Assembly: GCA_965218555.1 (NCBI GenBank)
Contig: OZ244625.1
Coordinates: 3,410,001-3,474,000 of the forward strand
Length of the DNA: 64,000 nt
Source of the DNA: JAPPLB01 sp965218555
GTDB taxonomy: Bacteria; Acidobacteriota; Terriglobia; Bryobacterales; UBA6623
Direction of reading: 5' to 3'
Part shown: one piece after another, positions 9,051-17,787 of the stretch
Position numbering within the stretch: position 1 is the first letter of the stretch
Layout: each line of letters begins with the position of its first letter
Program-made: the position numbers and the translations under genes
Notes under the pieces: model-generated
Database searches by the model: none
Seen by the model: only the letters and a program-made list of their open reading frames with translations
What the model was told of the DNA's origin: nothing

Positions 9051-9968
9051 ATGAAAAAAATCTCACTTGGTAGTTGGGCCTTCGCATTCGGGCCTTACTC
9101 GGACAATCCGGTTCCATTCGACAAGACGGCCAAGAGGCTCGCCGAAGCCGGCTATGACGCCATTGAGATCTGCGGCATCCAAGAGCACGTCACTCTCGAT
9201 GCCTACCCCACGACGGAGTCTCGACAGGAAGTCAAGAAGATGCTCGATGATCTCGGATTGGAGCGGTCAGGCTATGCCTGCGACCAGTACGCATTCGATC
9301 CTACCGAGGCGGACAACAAACAATTGTATCTCGATCAGTTTTCAAAAAATCTCGAGTTGTGCAATGACTTGGCCATCCGCGACATTCGAGTGGATACGGT
9401 CGCCGATCCCGGCAAGTATTCCGACGATGCCGAATACGAGGCGGCCAAAGGTCGGGTGGCAGAGACTTTTCACGAAGCAGCGCAAAAAGCGCAGGACGCC
9501 GGCATCCGGATGCACTGGGAGTTCGAGCCGGGGTTCATCTTCAACAAGCCGTCTGAGATCGTCGAGTTCCATGGCAAGGTGGCCCATCCGAATTTCGACG
9601 TTATGTACGACACAAGCCACGCGCACATGGCAGCCGTCGTGGGCTCCCGGCAGCACGGCGAGAAGGAAACTCTCGACGGCGGCATCGAGGAGCTGCTCGC
9701 CAACCTCGCGGGCAAGATCGGCGCGATCCACTTGATCGACTCCGACGGCAGCTTGCACGACAATCACACCAGCACACACAACCCGTTTGGGACCGGCAAC
9801 GTCGACTTCCAATCGGTTGCGCCGAAACTCTTGACGGTACCCGACGTTGAATACTGGGCAATCGACATGTGTTTCTGGCCCGGTTCATGGGAACTGGTCG
9901 AAGCTTCTCTGGCGTACGTAAAGAACCTTGTCGCGGAGGCGGAAGCCGCGACTGCCGCAGCATCCTGA
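9051..9968 (+). CDS. sugar phosphate isomerase/epimerase (xylose isomerase-like TIM barrel)
   Basis: 305 residues forming a single TIM barrel of the AP-endonuclease-2/IolE type. Recognisable strand ends include GYDAIEIC near residue 33, MHWEFEPG around 152, DVMYDTSHAHM around 184 and GAIHLIDSDG around 223; these supply the usual Glu, Asp and His metal ligands. There is no signal peptide, so it acts in the cytoplasm. An AAGGA ribosome-binding site precedes the ATG. It starts 43 bases after the DUF1080 gene on the same strand and is probably co-transcribed. Expected to interconvert keto and aldo forms of a sugar or cyclitol intermediate; the substrate is unknown. Confidence 0.9.
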   Translation: MKKISLGSWAFAFGPYSDNPVPFDKTAKRLAEAGYDAIEICGIQEHVTLDAYPTTESRQEVKKMLDDLGLERSGYACDQYAFDPTEADNKQLYLDQFSKNLELCNDLAIRDIRVDTVADPGKYSDDAEYEAAKGRVAETFHEAAQKAQDAGIRMHWEFEPGFIFNKPSEIVEFHGKVAHPNFDVMYDTSHAHMAAVVGSRQHGEKETLDGGIEELLANLAGKIGAIHLIDSDGSLHDNHTSTHNPFGTGNVDFQSVAPKLLTVPDVEYWAIDMCFWPGSWELVEASLAYVKNLVAEAEAATAAAS

Positions 9969-10032
9969 ACTGAATGTCTCCCCGCGTGCGCGAGATATCT
10001 AAGGCCAGGTTGGACGAGCCGCTCCCGAAGGC

Positions 10033-10311
10033 CTACCGGGCAAAACGTTCCGTGATCGTGCGTTCGTACTCGGGGAAGTAATGTCCGATCAACGGCAGGT
10101 CGAATGATCGCAAGATCGATTCCTTCGGCTCGCGTTCGAGCAAGAACTCGAATGACAGGCGAAGGAGTTCTTCGGTTGAGGTCCTGCCGCCGGTGAGCTT
10201 GCGGGCGTATTCGAAATTGACCTTGACGCGGTGCGCGGTGGCGCCGCCGCCTTCCTGAACGGTGACGACGTACTCACCGCAGCTTCGTGCCTCGACTTCA
10301 ATCGCCGGCAT
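10033..10311 (-). CDS. small conserved hypothetical protein
   Basis: 92 residues, no signal peptide or membrane segment. The sequence is acidic/basic mixed with an evenly coding composition; its C-terminal half (ILRSFDLPLIGHYFPEYE) reads like a compact alpha-helical protein. I do not recognise the family. It is the last gene of a minus-strand run that begins at ffh and follows the small membrane protein by 71 bases, so it may be the tail of that housekeeping operon. No function is assigned. Confidence 0.6.
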   Translation of the reverse strand: MPAIEVEARSCGEYVVTVQEGGGATAHRVKVNFEYARKLTGGRTSTEELLRLSFEFLLEREPKESILRSFDLPLIGHYFPEYERTITERFAR

Positions 10312-10382
10312 GTGGAGTTGATCTTAATCGAAATAAGAGGCGCCGTGCATAGGATCTACAACGGCCAAGGACGAACAAACTC

Positions 10383-10673
10383 CTACTTCCAAAGCCGCCA
10401 AGCCTCGCCCATGCCGATCCAGATATTCACCAACCCTACCCCCGAAACCCCGCCACGCAGGTAGTTGCTCAACCACACCCCATCCAACTGCGGCGTCAAC
10501 CCAAAGAAGAAATTGTTGTCCCAAAACGGCGTCCACGGCAGGATCATCAGCACAACCCCGATCTCGATGCAGAACAGAGTGAACAGGATGTGAGTCGCCA
10601 GCCTCGCCCGCGAGCCTTGCGGAACCGGCTCTGACTCGGGTTCAGACCTTTGCAGGTCGAGGATCTCGCCCAT
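10383..10673 (-). CDS. small membrane protein of unknown function
   Basis: 96 residues with a hydrophilic N-terminus rich in Glu/Ser, one strong transmembrane helix (FTLFCIEIGVVLMILPW, about residues 32-48) and a second weaker hydrophobic segment near GGVSGVGLVNIWIGM. It starts 3 bases after the rnhB stop codon, so it is almost certainly translated from the same transcript. I do not recognise the family; a topology with two membrane passes is likely. Confidence 0.65.
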   Translation of the reverse strand: MGEILDLQRSEPESEPVPQGSRARLATHILFTLFCIEIGVVLMILPWTPFWDNNFFFGLTPQLDGVWLSNYLRGGVSGVGLVNIWIGMGEAWRLWK

Positions 10674-10676
10674 GGT

Positions 10677-11402
10677 TTAGAAAGAAAGCACCGCCGCTTT
10701 GTCCGGCGCACCAAAGGGAAGGACCATCCGTGAATCCGGTTCCGGCCCGAAGCAGGCGCAATCGGCAACCGGCTTGAACGTCATCCGATGCAGCGGCGTC
10801 GGACCGTGCTTTTCGAGAGCGGCCAAATGATCCGGGCAGCCGTAGCCCTTATTCGAGGTCAGCCCGTATTCGGGAAACAACGCGTCCCACTCCTCCATCC
10901 AATGGTCGCGCTCGACCTTCGCCACGATCGACGCCGCCGCGACCGACGAACTCGTGGCGTCACCCTTGATAATCGACTTCTGCGGAATGGCCAAATCCAA
11001 GGTCAGTGCGTCCACCACCACGGCCTCCGCCGCCGGCTCTAAACCGAGAACAGCGGCCCGCATCGCCAAGCGAGAAGCCTGATAGATGTTCACACGATCG
11101 ATCTGAGCATTATCAACAGCCGCCACCGAGACAGCAATGGCCCGCTTGTGAATCTTCAGGCTCAGCACCCGGCGTGATTCCGCGTCAAGCTGCTTGCTGT
11201 CGTTGAGCCCGCGTACAGGATGCCGCGGATCAAGAATCACCGCGGCCGCTACAACCGGCCCGAAGAGACAGCCGCGGCCAACTTCGTCCACGCCCGCTAC
11301 CAGTGCGTGCCCCAGGGCGCGCAACCCTTGCTCGATCCTCGTGTGAGGCCGATGCTTGGACGCACGTTTGCCGCGGGCAGAAGGCGCCGCGGTTCGTGGC
11401 AT
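10677..11402 (-). CDS. rnhB: ribonuclease HII
   Basis: 241 residues. It cleaves the RNA strand of RNA-DNA hybrids and excises misincorporated ribonucleotides. The family signature GVDEVGRGCLFGPVVAAAV contains the catalytic Asp-Glu pair and the GRG loop; further carboxylates are in VVDAL and KVERDH. It is about 35-40 residues longer than many RNase HII proteins because of a basic N-terminal tail of around 30 residues. Its ATG abuts the rplS stop codon, so translation is probably coupled. rplS-rnhB adjacency is common in bacteria. Confidence 0.95.
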   Translation of the reverse strand: MPRTAAPSARGKRASKHRPHTRIEQGLRALGHALVAGVDEVGRGCLFGPVVAAAVILDPRHPVRGLNDSKQLDAESRRVLSLKIHKRAIAVSVAAVDNAQIDRVNIYQASRLAMRAAVLGLEPAAEAVVVDALTLDLAIPQKSIIKGDATSSSVAAASIVAKVERDHWMEEWDALFPEYGLTSNKGYGCPDHLAALEKHGPTPLHRMTFKPVADCACFGPEPDSRMVLPFGAPDKAAVLSF

Positions 11403-11759
11403 TTAGGCTTTCCGCGCCCGCTCACGCAACCGCGCCGCTTTGCCGCGCAGCTTGCGCAAGTAGTAGAGCTTCGCCCGCCTTACTCGCGCCCTACGCACCA
11501 CTTCCACCTTGCCGACCACCGGCGACTGCAAGGGAAACACTCGCTCGACGCCTACACCGAAGCTCACCTTGCGGACGGTAATCGTTTCGCTCATTCCGGA
11601 GTTGTTCCGCCCGATCAGGACGCCTTCGAAGACCTGCAAGCGTTCCTTGTCACCCTCACGGATGCGCACATGTACGCGGACCGTATCACCCGACTCGAGT
11701 TCAGGGAGATCGTCTCTCTTTCGATCGTCATAAACCTTTTGCAGCACTTTATTGATCAT
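11403..11759 (-). CDS. rplS: 50S ribosomal protein L19
   Basis: 118 residues, normal length for L19. Typical segments are the DTVRVHVRIREGDKER region, the VLIGRNNSGMSETITVRKVSFGV-type core (split here by conserved glycines) and the basic tail with RRARVRRAKLYYLR. It sits at the 30S-50S interface. The start overlaps the end of trmD by 11 bases, matching the classic rpsP-rimM-trmD-rplS order. Confidence 0.97.
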   Translation of the reverse strand: MINKVLQKVYDDRKRDDLPELESGDTVRVHVRIREGDKERLQVFEGVLIGRNNSGMSETITVRKVSFGVGVERVFPLQSPVVGKVEVVRRARVRRAKLYYLRKLRGKAARLRERARKA

Positions 11760-12531
11760 GATGCCCCTCCGCTGCGGCGCCTTTCTCCTGCAGGGCCGAA
11801 AGCCATTTCCGATCCGCCGGGCTCAGCAGAGTCGTTTCCAAGAGTTCCGGACGGTTTCGCCATGTCTTTTCCAACGCCGCTTTGCGCCTCCACTGCCGGA
11901 TCTGCTCGTGATTCCCACGCAACAGAACCTCCGGCGTCTTCCAACCTTCAAACTCAGCGGGACGCGTATAGTGCGGACAGTCGAGAATGCCCAACCGCCC
12001 TCCCCCGAGAGGACGAAAGGACTCCTGTTCCGTCGATGCCTTATTGCCGAGGGCTCCGGGCAGCAGTCGCGTCACCGCGTCCACAACGATCCCGCACGCC
12101 CATTCGCCTCCACTCAGAACGAAATCCCCGACCGAAACCTCTTCATCGGCCAGATGTTCCGCCACGCGTTCGTCCACTCCTTCGTATCGTCCACAGATCA
12201 AAGTGACTTCTTTATATCCTGCCAACCGCAAAGCCATGCTCTGATCAAACCTTTTTCCCTGGGCCGACAGCAAGACGGTCCTCACTCGCTTGTCCCGCTG
12301 TGACCCTCGAATCTTCTTCAGAGCCAGAAAAACCGGCTCGATCTTCAGCACCATCCCTTCGTCGCCGCCAAACGGCCGGTCATCCACCGTGCGATGGCGG
12401 TCGAAAGTATGTTCGCGAAGGTTGTGGATCTCTATCCCGATCAGTCCGTTCGACTTGGCACGGGCCACAATCCCATGATCGAACGGTCCCTCGAAGAACT
12501 GAGGGAAGATCGTGATGACATGAAAGAGCAT
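11749..12531 (-). CDS. trmD: tRNA (guanine(37)-N1)-methyltransferase
   Basis: 260 residues. It methylates G37 next to the anticodon and so prevents frameshifting. The trefoil-knot SAM site is evident: LICGRYEGVDERV near residue 110, then VGDFVLSGGEWA near 132. The N-terminal stretch VITIFPQFFEGP is also typical. It lies one base after rimM's stop and overlaps rplS by 11 bases, consistent with coupled translation in the operon. Confidence 0.97.
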   Translation of the reverse strand: MLFHVITIFPQFFEGPFDHGIVARAKSNGLIGIEIHNLREHTFDRHRTVDDRPFGGDEGMVLKIEPVFLALKKIRGSQRDKRVRTVLLSAQGKRFDQSMALRLAGYKEVTLICGRYEGVDERVAEHLADEEVSVGDFVLSGGEWACGIVVDAVTRLLPGALGNKASTEQESFRPLGGGRLGILDCPHYTRPAEFEGWKTPEVLLRGNHEQIRQWRRKAALEKTWRNRPELLETTLLSPADRKWLSALQEKGAAAEGHHDQ

Positions 12532-12532
12532 C

Positions 12533-13057
12533 TCACGAATTCAACTCCTCGAGTCCCTCCGGCAGACTGACTTGAATCTCGCGCTTCTCCTCGGAAATCT
12601 CCCGGCAAATCTCATCCACGAAAGGGACTAGAATCTCGCCTCCTACTCCGGTCACCTGCAACAGCAACGATCCTCCCGGCTCGAGTACTTCGTCAACGAT
12701 CCCGATCTCCCGGCCGGTCTTTGCGTCCAAAACCCGGTAACCGATAAGATCCGCCAGATAATGCTCGCCTTCCGGCGGCGGACCTAACTCTGCCCCGGAG
12801 ATCCGCACCTTCCAACCGCGCAGTTGCTCCGCCGCACTGATCGAATCGATCCCTTCAAACTTCAAAACCCAGCGATCGCGCTGTCTCCAAGCCTCTTCCA
12901 GCGTCGTTTCGCGACGCTCGCCCTGCAAGCTCTCCAAAAACAACTGGCTCGCCGACGAAAAACGGTCCTCGCGATCCGTCAGATCGGTGGCCATCACCTC
13001 GCCCCGATTGCCCCGACTTCGCACGATGCAGGCAAGCGTGACGAACTCCTCTTCCAT
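12533..13057 (-). CDS. rimM: ribosome maturation factor RimM
   Basis: 174 residues. It binds S19 and helps assemble the 30S head. The N-terminal RimM barrel has the GNRGEV segment; the C-terminal PRC-barrel starts around HYLADLIGYRVLDAKTG, about residue 100. The rest is divergent, as is normal for this family. It lies between the KH-domain gene (14 bases upstream) and trmD (1 base downstream), the expected position, which strengthens the call. Confidence 0.94.
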   Translation of the reverse strand: MEEEFVTLACIVRSRGNRGEVMATDLTDREDRFSSASQLFLESLQGERRETTLEEAWRQRDRWVLKFEGIDSISAAEQLRGWKVRISGAELGPPPEGEHYLADLIGYRVLDAKTGREIGIVDEVLEPGGSLLLQVTGVGGEILVPFVDEICREISEEKREIQVSLPEGLEELNS

Positions 13058-13071
13058 GCCGCCCGGCTCGC

Positions 13072-13323
13072 TTACTCCAGGATCTCCAGCGTGTACCGCT
13101 TTCTTACTTTCATACCGGCCGCACCGAGCAACGCTCGAATCGACTTCGCCGTCCGACCCTTCTTCCCGATAACCTTCCCCAGGTCCGACGGGTCCACTTG
13201 CAACTCAAGCACGCGAACCTGATCCCCCGACACCTTCCGCACAGAGACTTCCTCCGGCTTGTCGACCAGAGCTTTGGCGATCAGTTCCACCAACTCGACA
13301 ATCGAATCTCTGTTTGCTGCCAA
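13072..13323 (-). CDS. khpA: KH-domain RNA-binding protein KhpA
   Basis: 83 residues. The nucleic-acid-binding KH loop GKVIGKKGRTAKSIR is near the C-terminal half. I place the start at the TTG at 13323, because GGGAGGAA lies 8 bases upstream and it gives the family's normal length (LAANRDSIVELVELI opening). An earlier TTG at 13362 would add an unlikely 13-residue basic tail that covers this ribosome-binding site. KhpA usually pairs with KhpB to bind mRNAs and affect cell division and envelope growth; here it sits between rpsP and rimM, its usual position. Confidence 0.92.
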   Translation of the reverse strand: MAANRDSIVELVELIAKALVDKPEEVSVRKVSGDQVRVLELQVDPSDLGKVIGKKGRTAKSIRALLGAAGMKVRKRYTLEILE

Positions 13324-13459
13324 TCTCGGTTTCCTCCCTCGAACGTTTGAGAGGTTGGGCAATCCAACGATCGACTTTCGCGATTCTATGCAGAGAACGC
13401 AGGAAAGGTTCGTGAAGCGTCGCCTCGAGCGACCCTAGCGTCGATTATATCCCAAAGAA

Positions 13460-13840
13460 TCAACTACCTGCGGCCGGCTTCGACTCCTCGGCCGAGGCCG
13501 GTACCTTTGCCGGTTCCGAAGCCGCTGCTTCAGCGGCGACCCCTTCCGCCTTTGGAGCGTCAACCGGCGTGCTCACGCCCGCTACCGGCTTCCAGGTCGG
13601 ACCACCTTTCTCTTTGTAGGCGATCAACCGACGGACCGTCACCGACGCTTGCGCGCCCTTGTGCAGCCAGTGGTTGATCCGCTCACTTTCCAGCGATAAC
13701 TCGATCGGATCTCGAGTCGGGTTGTAGTGCCCCACAATCTCGATGTTCTTGCCGTTGCGCGCGTTGCGCTTGTTGATCACGACCACGCGATACGACGGTT
13801 TCTTCTTGGCGCCTGCTCGCGCCAAGCGAATAGCCAACAT
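13460..13840 (-). CDS. rpsP: 30S ribosomal protein S16
   Basis: 126 residues. The first 75 or so carry the S16 fold with MLAIRLARAGAKKKPSYRVV-type opening and the GHYNPTRDP turn. The C-terminal ~45 residues are a low-complexity Ala/Pro/Glu tail, longer than in many bacteria and probably disordered. It follows ffh by 40 bases and precedes the KH gene. Confidence 0.97.
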   Translation of the reverse strand: MLAIRLARAGAKKKPSYRVVVINKRNARNGKNIEIVGHYNPTRDPIELSLESERINHWLHKGAQASVTVRRLIAYKEKGGPTWKPVAGVSTPVDAPKAEGVAAEAAASEPAKVPASAEESKPAAGS

Positions 13841-13880
13841 AAGTCTCTCCTTGTTCGGAAAGCTGAACCGGGGCAGGATG

Positions 13881-15251
13881 CTACCGGAGCAGCGCCTCCA
13901 GATTCATTTGTCTCCGGCCCCCAAGCCGGCGTCTGCGTTTCTTGCTCCCCCCAGTGCTTCCCGTCAGCGACCGCATCATCTTACGCGCCTGCCGGTATTG
14001 ACGGAGAAGTTGATTTACCGCTTGCACCGATGTGCCGCTGCCTTTGGCGATGCGGCGGCGGCGGCTGCCATTGATGATCTCGTGGTTGCGGCGTTCCTTC
14101 GGCGTCATCGAGCAGAGGATCGCCTCCACGCGATTGACTTCCTTCGGGTCAATCTCGGCGTTCTTGAGCTGCTTCAGCGGACCCATTTGCGGCAGCATCC
14201 CAAGAATCGACTCCAGCGGACCGAGCTTCTTGAACTGCCGCAACTGATCCCGAAAATCCTCCAGCGTGAACTCGTTCTGCAGCATCTTCCGCTGCATCTC
14301 GAGCGCGTCCTTTTGTTCGATCGATTCTTCGACCTTCTCGATCAGCGAAAGCATGTCGCCCATGCCGAGAATTCGCGAGACGACTCGGTCCGGATGGAAC
14401 GGTTCGAAGGCGTCCGACTTCTCGCCCGTTCCGATAAACTTCAGCGGACAGCCCGTGACATGCCGAATCGACAAGGCCGCGCCGCCGCGGGCATCGCCGT
14501 CCATCTTGGTCAGGATCACGCCGCTCAGCTCCAACCGCTCATGAAACTTCGCCGCCGATTTCACTGCGTCCTGCCCCGTCATCGCGTCCGCGACGAACAG
14601 CACCTCGGTCGGCTCCAGCTTGTCGCGAAGCTGCTCCAACTCGACCATCAACGCGTCGTCGATGTGCAGCCGTCCCGCCGTATCCACCAATACGACGTCG
14701 CAGCCCGACTGCGCCGCCTCGACCCTCGCCGCCGCGGCCAACTCCAGGGGCTTGTCGTTATCCCCACCCTTGTAGATCGGCTGCTTGATCTGTCCCGCCA
14801 CGACACGCAACTGCTCGCGTGCAGCCGGACGGTAGACATCCACAGAAACCAGCAATGGCCGATGACCATTTTTGGAAAGCCATTTCGCCAACTTGCCGGT
14901 CGTCGTCGTCTTGCCCGACCCCTGCAGGCCGACGATCATAAAAACCGAAGGCGGGTTGTTCGAATACTTGAGACGCCTCTCTTCGGCTCCCAGCAGCGCG
15001 ATCAACTCGTCGCGCAGGATCTTGATGACCTGCTCGGTCGGCGACAGCGACGTGAGCACTTCCTGGCCCAGCGCCTTCTGCTTGATGCCCTCGATTAACT
15101 GCTTGACAACCTTGAAGTTGACGTCCGCCTCCAGCAGGGCCATGCGAATCTCTCGCAGGGCGTCCTGAATATTCTTCTCCGTCAGCTTCCCCTCGCCGCG
15201 GAGGTTCTTGAAGACGCGCTGAAGCTTATCCTGAAGGTTGTCGAACATCAA
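13881..15251 (-). CDS. ffh: signal recognition particle protein Ffh
   Basis: 456 residues. N-terminal four-helix domain, then the GTPase domain with P-loop GLQGSGKTTTTGKLA near residue 107, DTAGRLHIDD near 190 and the TKMDGDARGG motif near 245. The methionine-rich M domain follows (RKMLQNEFTLEDF, later GILCSM-like and GSGTSVQAVN segments that bind 4.5S RNA). It guides membrane and secreted proteins to the translocon. It is the first gene of the housekeeping operon, with a promoter about 65 bases upstream. Confidence 0.97.
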   Translation of the reverse strand: MMFDNLQDKLQRVFKNLRGEGKLTEKNIQDALREIRMALLEADVNFKVVKQLIEGIKQKALGQEVLTSLSPTEQVIKILRDELIALLGAEERRLKYSNNPPSVFMIVGLQGSGKTTTTGKLAKWLSKNGHRPLLVSVDVYRPAAREQLRVVAGQIKQPIYKGGDNDKPLELAAAARVEAAQSGCDVVLVDTAGRLHIDDALMVELEQLRDKLEPTEVLFVADAMTGQDAVKSAAKFHERLELSGVILTKMDGDARGGAALSIRHVTGCPLKFIGTGEKSDAFEPFHPDRVVSRILGMGDMLSLIEKVEESIEQKDALEMQRKMLQNEFTLEDFRDQLRQFKKLGPLESILGMLPQMGPLKQLKNAEIDPKEVNRVEAILCSMTPKERRNHEIINGSRRRRIAKGSGTSVQAVNQLLRQYRQARKMMRSLTGSTGGSKKRRRRLGGRRQMNLEALLR

Positions 15252-15315
15252 GGTTTCCCCCCGCGGCGCGGGGGCTCAGGAGGGGCGGACACTACACTCC
15301 CGTGCCCTTCCCGCT

Positions 15316-15345
15316 ATTGTACGGCTTGGTTCGAAAACCAGTCAA
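15316..15345 (-). promoter_or_regulatory. sigma70-like promoter for the ffh-rpsP-rimM-trmD-rplS operon
   Basis: Read on the minus strand, TTGACT (15345-15340) and TACAAT (15321-15316) are separated by 18 bases, a close match to the -35/-10 consensus. It lies about 65 bases upstream of the ffh start and is the only good match in this divergent gap. Predicted from sequence only. Confidence 0.6.
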
Positions 15346-15539
15346 ACACGCCCTGTGAGGCCAATTCCGTCCACAAGGGCGTGGTCCGCCAGGCGGCACC
15401 CAAGCCAAACTGACTCGGTGCTACCCTGTCGAAGGGAGAATCCTCCGTTTGCGAGCCAATGCCGTAGCAGGCTCGTACGGATGCGGTAGTCAGTAATCCG
15501 GCGACCTGTAGAATACGGCTCGACACAAGCGCGTGCAGC

Positions 15540-16487
15540 ATGACCCAAGGAACGCAAGGTCGATTCCGCCGTGTTGTACGGTGGGTGCTCCCTGCCCTGC
15601 TTGCGGCCGTCCTACTTCCGTCGTGGACGCTCTTCTTCTCCGGAGGTATGCATGCAGTCGCTGGCTGGATGGCGCTCAGCATCGCGGGACTTTTCCTCGC
15701 GCCGCTGTCTCTGTTGGTCCTGCTTGTCCATGCCGTCCGAAAGCGCCGCTTCAGCCGACCGATGCAGGTATCCTTAGCCTTGGCAGGTCTTGCCCTTTGG
15801 CCCGGCCTGTGGAGCTTTGGCTTCCTGACCATCGCGTTCCCGTACGTCCTCGAGAGTTCGAGCCCTTCGGCGACGGTACGGCTGCCATCGAACGAAACGC
15901 TGCGGGTCGGCTGGGGAGGTGATGAAGTCTCCACGAATTATCACGCCATGACTCCGGACCAACGCTGGGCTTACGACCTTCTCGTGGAACCGGCCGGGCA
16001 CGGATCGGAAGTCCTGGAAGACTATGGCTGCTACAACACTCCCGTTGTCGCGCCGATCTCCGCTCGGGTTCACTATGCGGCCGATGGAGCCCCGGACCAC
16101 GTACCCGGCAAAGTCAGCATGGATCACAAGAACCCGGTCGGCAACCACGTTGTCTTGCAGCTCGAGACCGGCACCTATCTCTTGATCGCGCACCTCAAGC
16201 CCGGCAGCGTATTGGTCAGCGAGGGGGACGAGGTGCTGGAGGGGGAGGCGATCGGCGCGTGCGGCAACTCGGGGAATACGAGCGAGCCGCACATCCACAT
16301 TCACCACCAGCGTCAGGATCCCAAGGACCGACCGCTCAATTTCTCAGAAGGCCTTCCCCTGTATTTCCGGGATCATGACGGCGAGGCCATGCCGAAGGGA
16401 GGATTGGAAATTCGCGATGGCGAGATTGTCCTGACCGGAGCGATTGTCCGGCATCTCGGGGCCGACCCGCCCGCCTCATCGAAATAA
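15540..16487 (+). CDS. M23 family metallopeptidase with N-terminal membrane region
   Basis: 315 residues. Three hydrophobic helices occupy roughly residues 10-105, then the LytM/M23 domain. The zinc-site pattern is complete in outline: GNHVVLQL near 201, IAHLKPGSV, a GDEVLEGEAIGACGNSGN stretch and the final PHIHIHH motif near 257. M23 enzymes cut peptide cross-links in peptidoglycan or activate other hydrolases. Membrane anchoring of a bare M23 domain in this way is less common than the secreted form. It is transcribed divergently from ffh; no strong ribosome-binding site was seen before the ATG, so the start could shift slightly. Confidence 0.85.
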   Translation: MTQGTQGRFRRVVRWVLPALLAAVLLPSWTLFFSGGMHAVAGWMALSIAGLFLAPLSLLVLLVHAVRKRRFSRPMQVSLALAGLALWPGLWSFGFLTIAFPYVLESSSPSATVRLPSNETLRVGWGGDEVSTNYHAMTPDQRWAYDLLVEPAGHGSEVLEDYGCYNTPVVAPISARVHYAADGAPDHVPGKVSMDHKNPVGNHVVLQLETGTYLLIAHLKPGSVLVSEGDEVLEGEAIGACGNSGNTSEPHIHIHHQRQDPKDRPLNFSEGLPLYFRDHDGEAMPKGGLEIRDGEIVLTGAIVRHLGADPPASSK

Positions 16488-16659
16488 TGGCGCCAGGCCG
16501 TTTGCAGCTGGACGTGCTCCCGGAAGCGATCCTTGATGATTCGTACGACTTCGTACGGGTCGCGCCGTCGCCGGTTCCGCTCCGAGGCGCCCAGCGCAGG
16601 ATCCCTCTGCTACAGTCTCCTGCTCCATTTCGTGACGGCACACCCCCAGTCGCCGCCTC

Positions 16660-17787
16660 TCAGCCCGCCGCCCCCTTGATCGTCGCGCCCATCCCCTCCT
16701 CGACTTCCTCGATCTCGCTCGGCCGGTGCAGCGCAAAGTACACCACCAAGAACACCACGCACGCCAGCGACAGCAGCGCGATCCCCATGATCAGCACCTC
16801 CACCAGAGAAACAGCCCCCAGCGCCCCCGACCCTTCCTCCACCGCCACCACCATCCAGTCCAGCTTCGGATACTGCTCCTCCAATCCCAGATACGCAAAC
16901 GCCAGCCGCGCTCGCCGCCCGCCCGGAAACGTCGCATCGAAGTAGCCCGACGTGCGGCCCTCATAATTCCCCCGCGCGTCCACCACCGCCTCCACCTCCG
17001 CTGAACGCTCATCGTCGGCCAGCGTCAATCCGTCCGTACCGAAGATCACCGCGCCGTCCTTCTTCGCAAGATAGACCTTGCCGCCCGCCCCCAAGTCAGC
17101 ACGGTGCAACGCCGGCAACAGCGACGCCACCTGCACCAGCGCATCCAGCGTCCCCATGATCTGGTTGGTCTCCCGGACCACCGGCACGCCCACCCCGATG
17201 TAGTAGTTCTTCGTCGCCTCGTCGTACAGCACGTCGGTCAGACTGACCACCCCGCGGCCGTAAAAGTAGATGTCCTGCCAGTACTCCTCGTCGGCCTGGT
17301 AGTAGTCCAGCGTCTTGTGCGTCGCGGCCACCGTCGCCCCTTCCAGATCGGTCACCGTGATGCGCAGAAAACTCGGGTCCACCGTGAGCTTGCGCCGCAG
17401 CGCCTCCGAGCCCGGGTTCGACATCGTCCGCTCCACCAGCGCCTCGCCCTGCGGCGTCACCCAGGTCTTGTCTTTCGCCTGCAAGCGCTCCCGGATGAGT
17501 TCATCCCGAACCCGAAAATATTGCCGGTTCGAGCTTCGCACCACCTCCAGCACGGCCGCGTCGGACGCCATCAGAGCCGCTTCCACCACCTTCGCCTCGA
17601 TCTGTTGTTCGATGCTGCTGGCGGCCGCTTGCGCGACCGTTTCCAGGTACCGCCCGGCCGCTGTCGCGGTCGTCTCGCCGGCGCGGGTCGCCGCGTAGAG
17701 AGCCGCCAGACTGATCGGAACCACCGTCAACAGCAAGGCGATGACGAGCTTCCGCCCGGCAATGTGGAACACCAATGGTGTAGGCAT
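16660..17787 (-). CDS. dCache-type membrane sensor protein lacking an output domain
   Basis: 375 residues. One transmembrane helix near residues 10-30, a large extracytoplasmic region of about 290 residues, and a second helix near 325-352, then a short acidic tail (IEEVEEGMGATIKG). The external region looks like a double Cache fold: a long helix (SIEQQIEAKVVEAALMASD), then YYIGVGVPVV, GTLDALVQVASLL and GGKVYLAKKDGAVIF segments. Cache domains bind small ligands for chemoreceptors and histidine kinases. No kinase, GGDEF or chemoreceptor domain follows, and no such gene is adjacent, so the signal partner is unknown. Confidence 0.75.
   Translation of the reverse strand: MPTPLVFHIAGRKLVIALLLTVVPISLAALYAATRAGETTATAAGRYLETVAQAAASSIEQQIEAKVVEAALMASDAAVLEVVRSSNRQYFRVRDELIRERLQAKDKTWVTPQGEALVERTMSNPGSEALRRKLTVDPSFLRITVTDLEGATVAATHKTLDYYQADEEYWQDIYFYGRGVVSLTDVLYDEATKNYYIGVGVPVVRETNQIMGTLDALVQVASLLPALHRADLGAGGKVYLAKKDGAVIFGTDGLTLADDERSAEVEAVVDARGNYEGRTSGYFDATFPGGRRARLAFAYLGLEEQYPKLDWMVVAVEEGSGALGAVSLVEVLIMGIALLSLACVVFLVVYFALHRPSEIEEVEEGMGATIKGAAG

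Noticed and set aside
13743..15098. 451-residue frame opposite ffh
   Set aside because: Arginine/leucine/histidine-rich mirror of ffh, without any recognisable domain.
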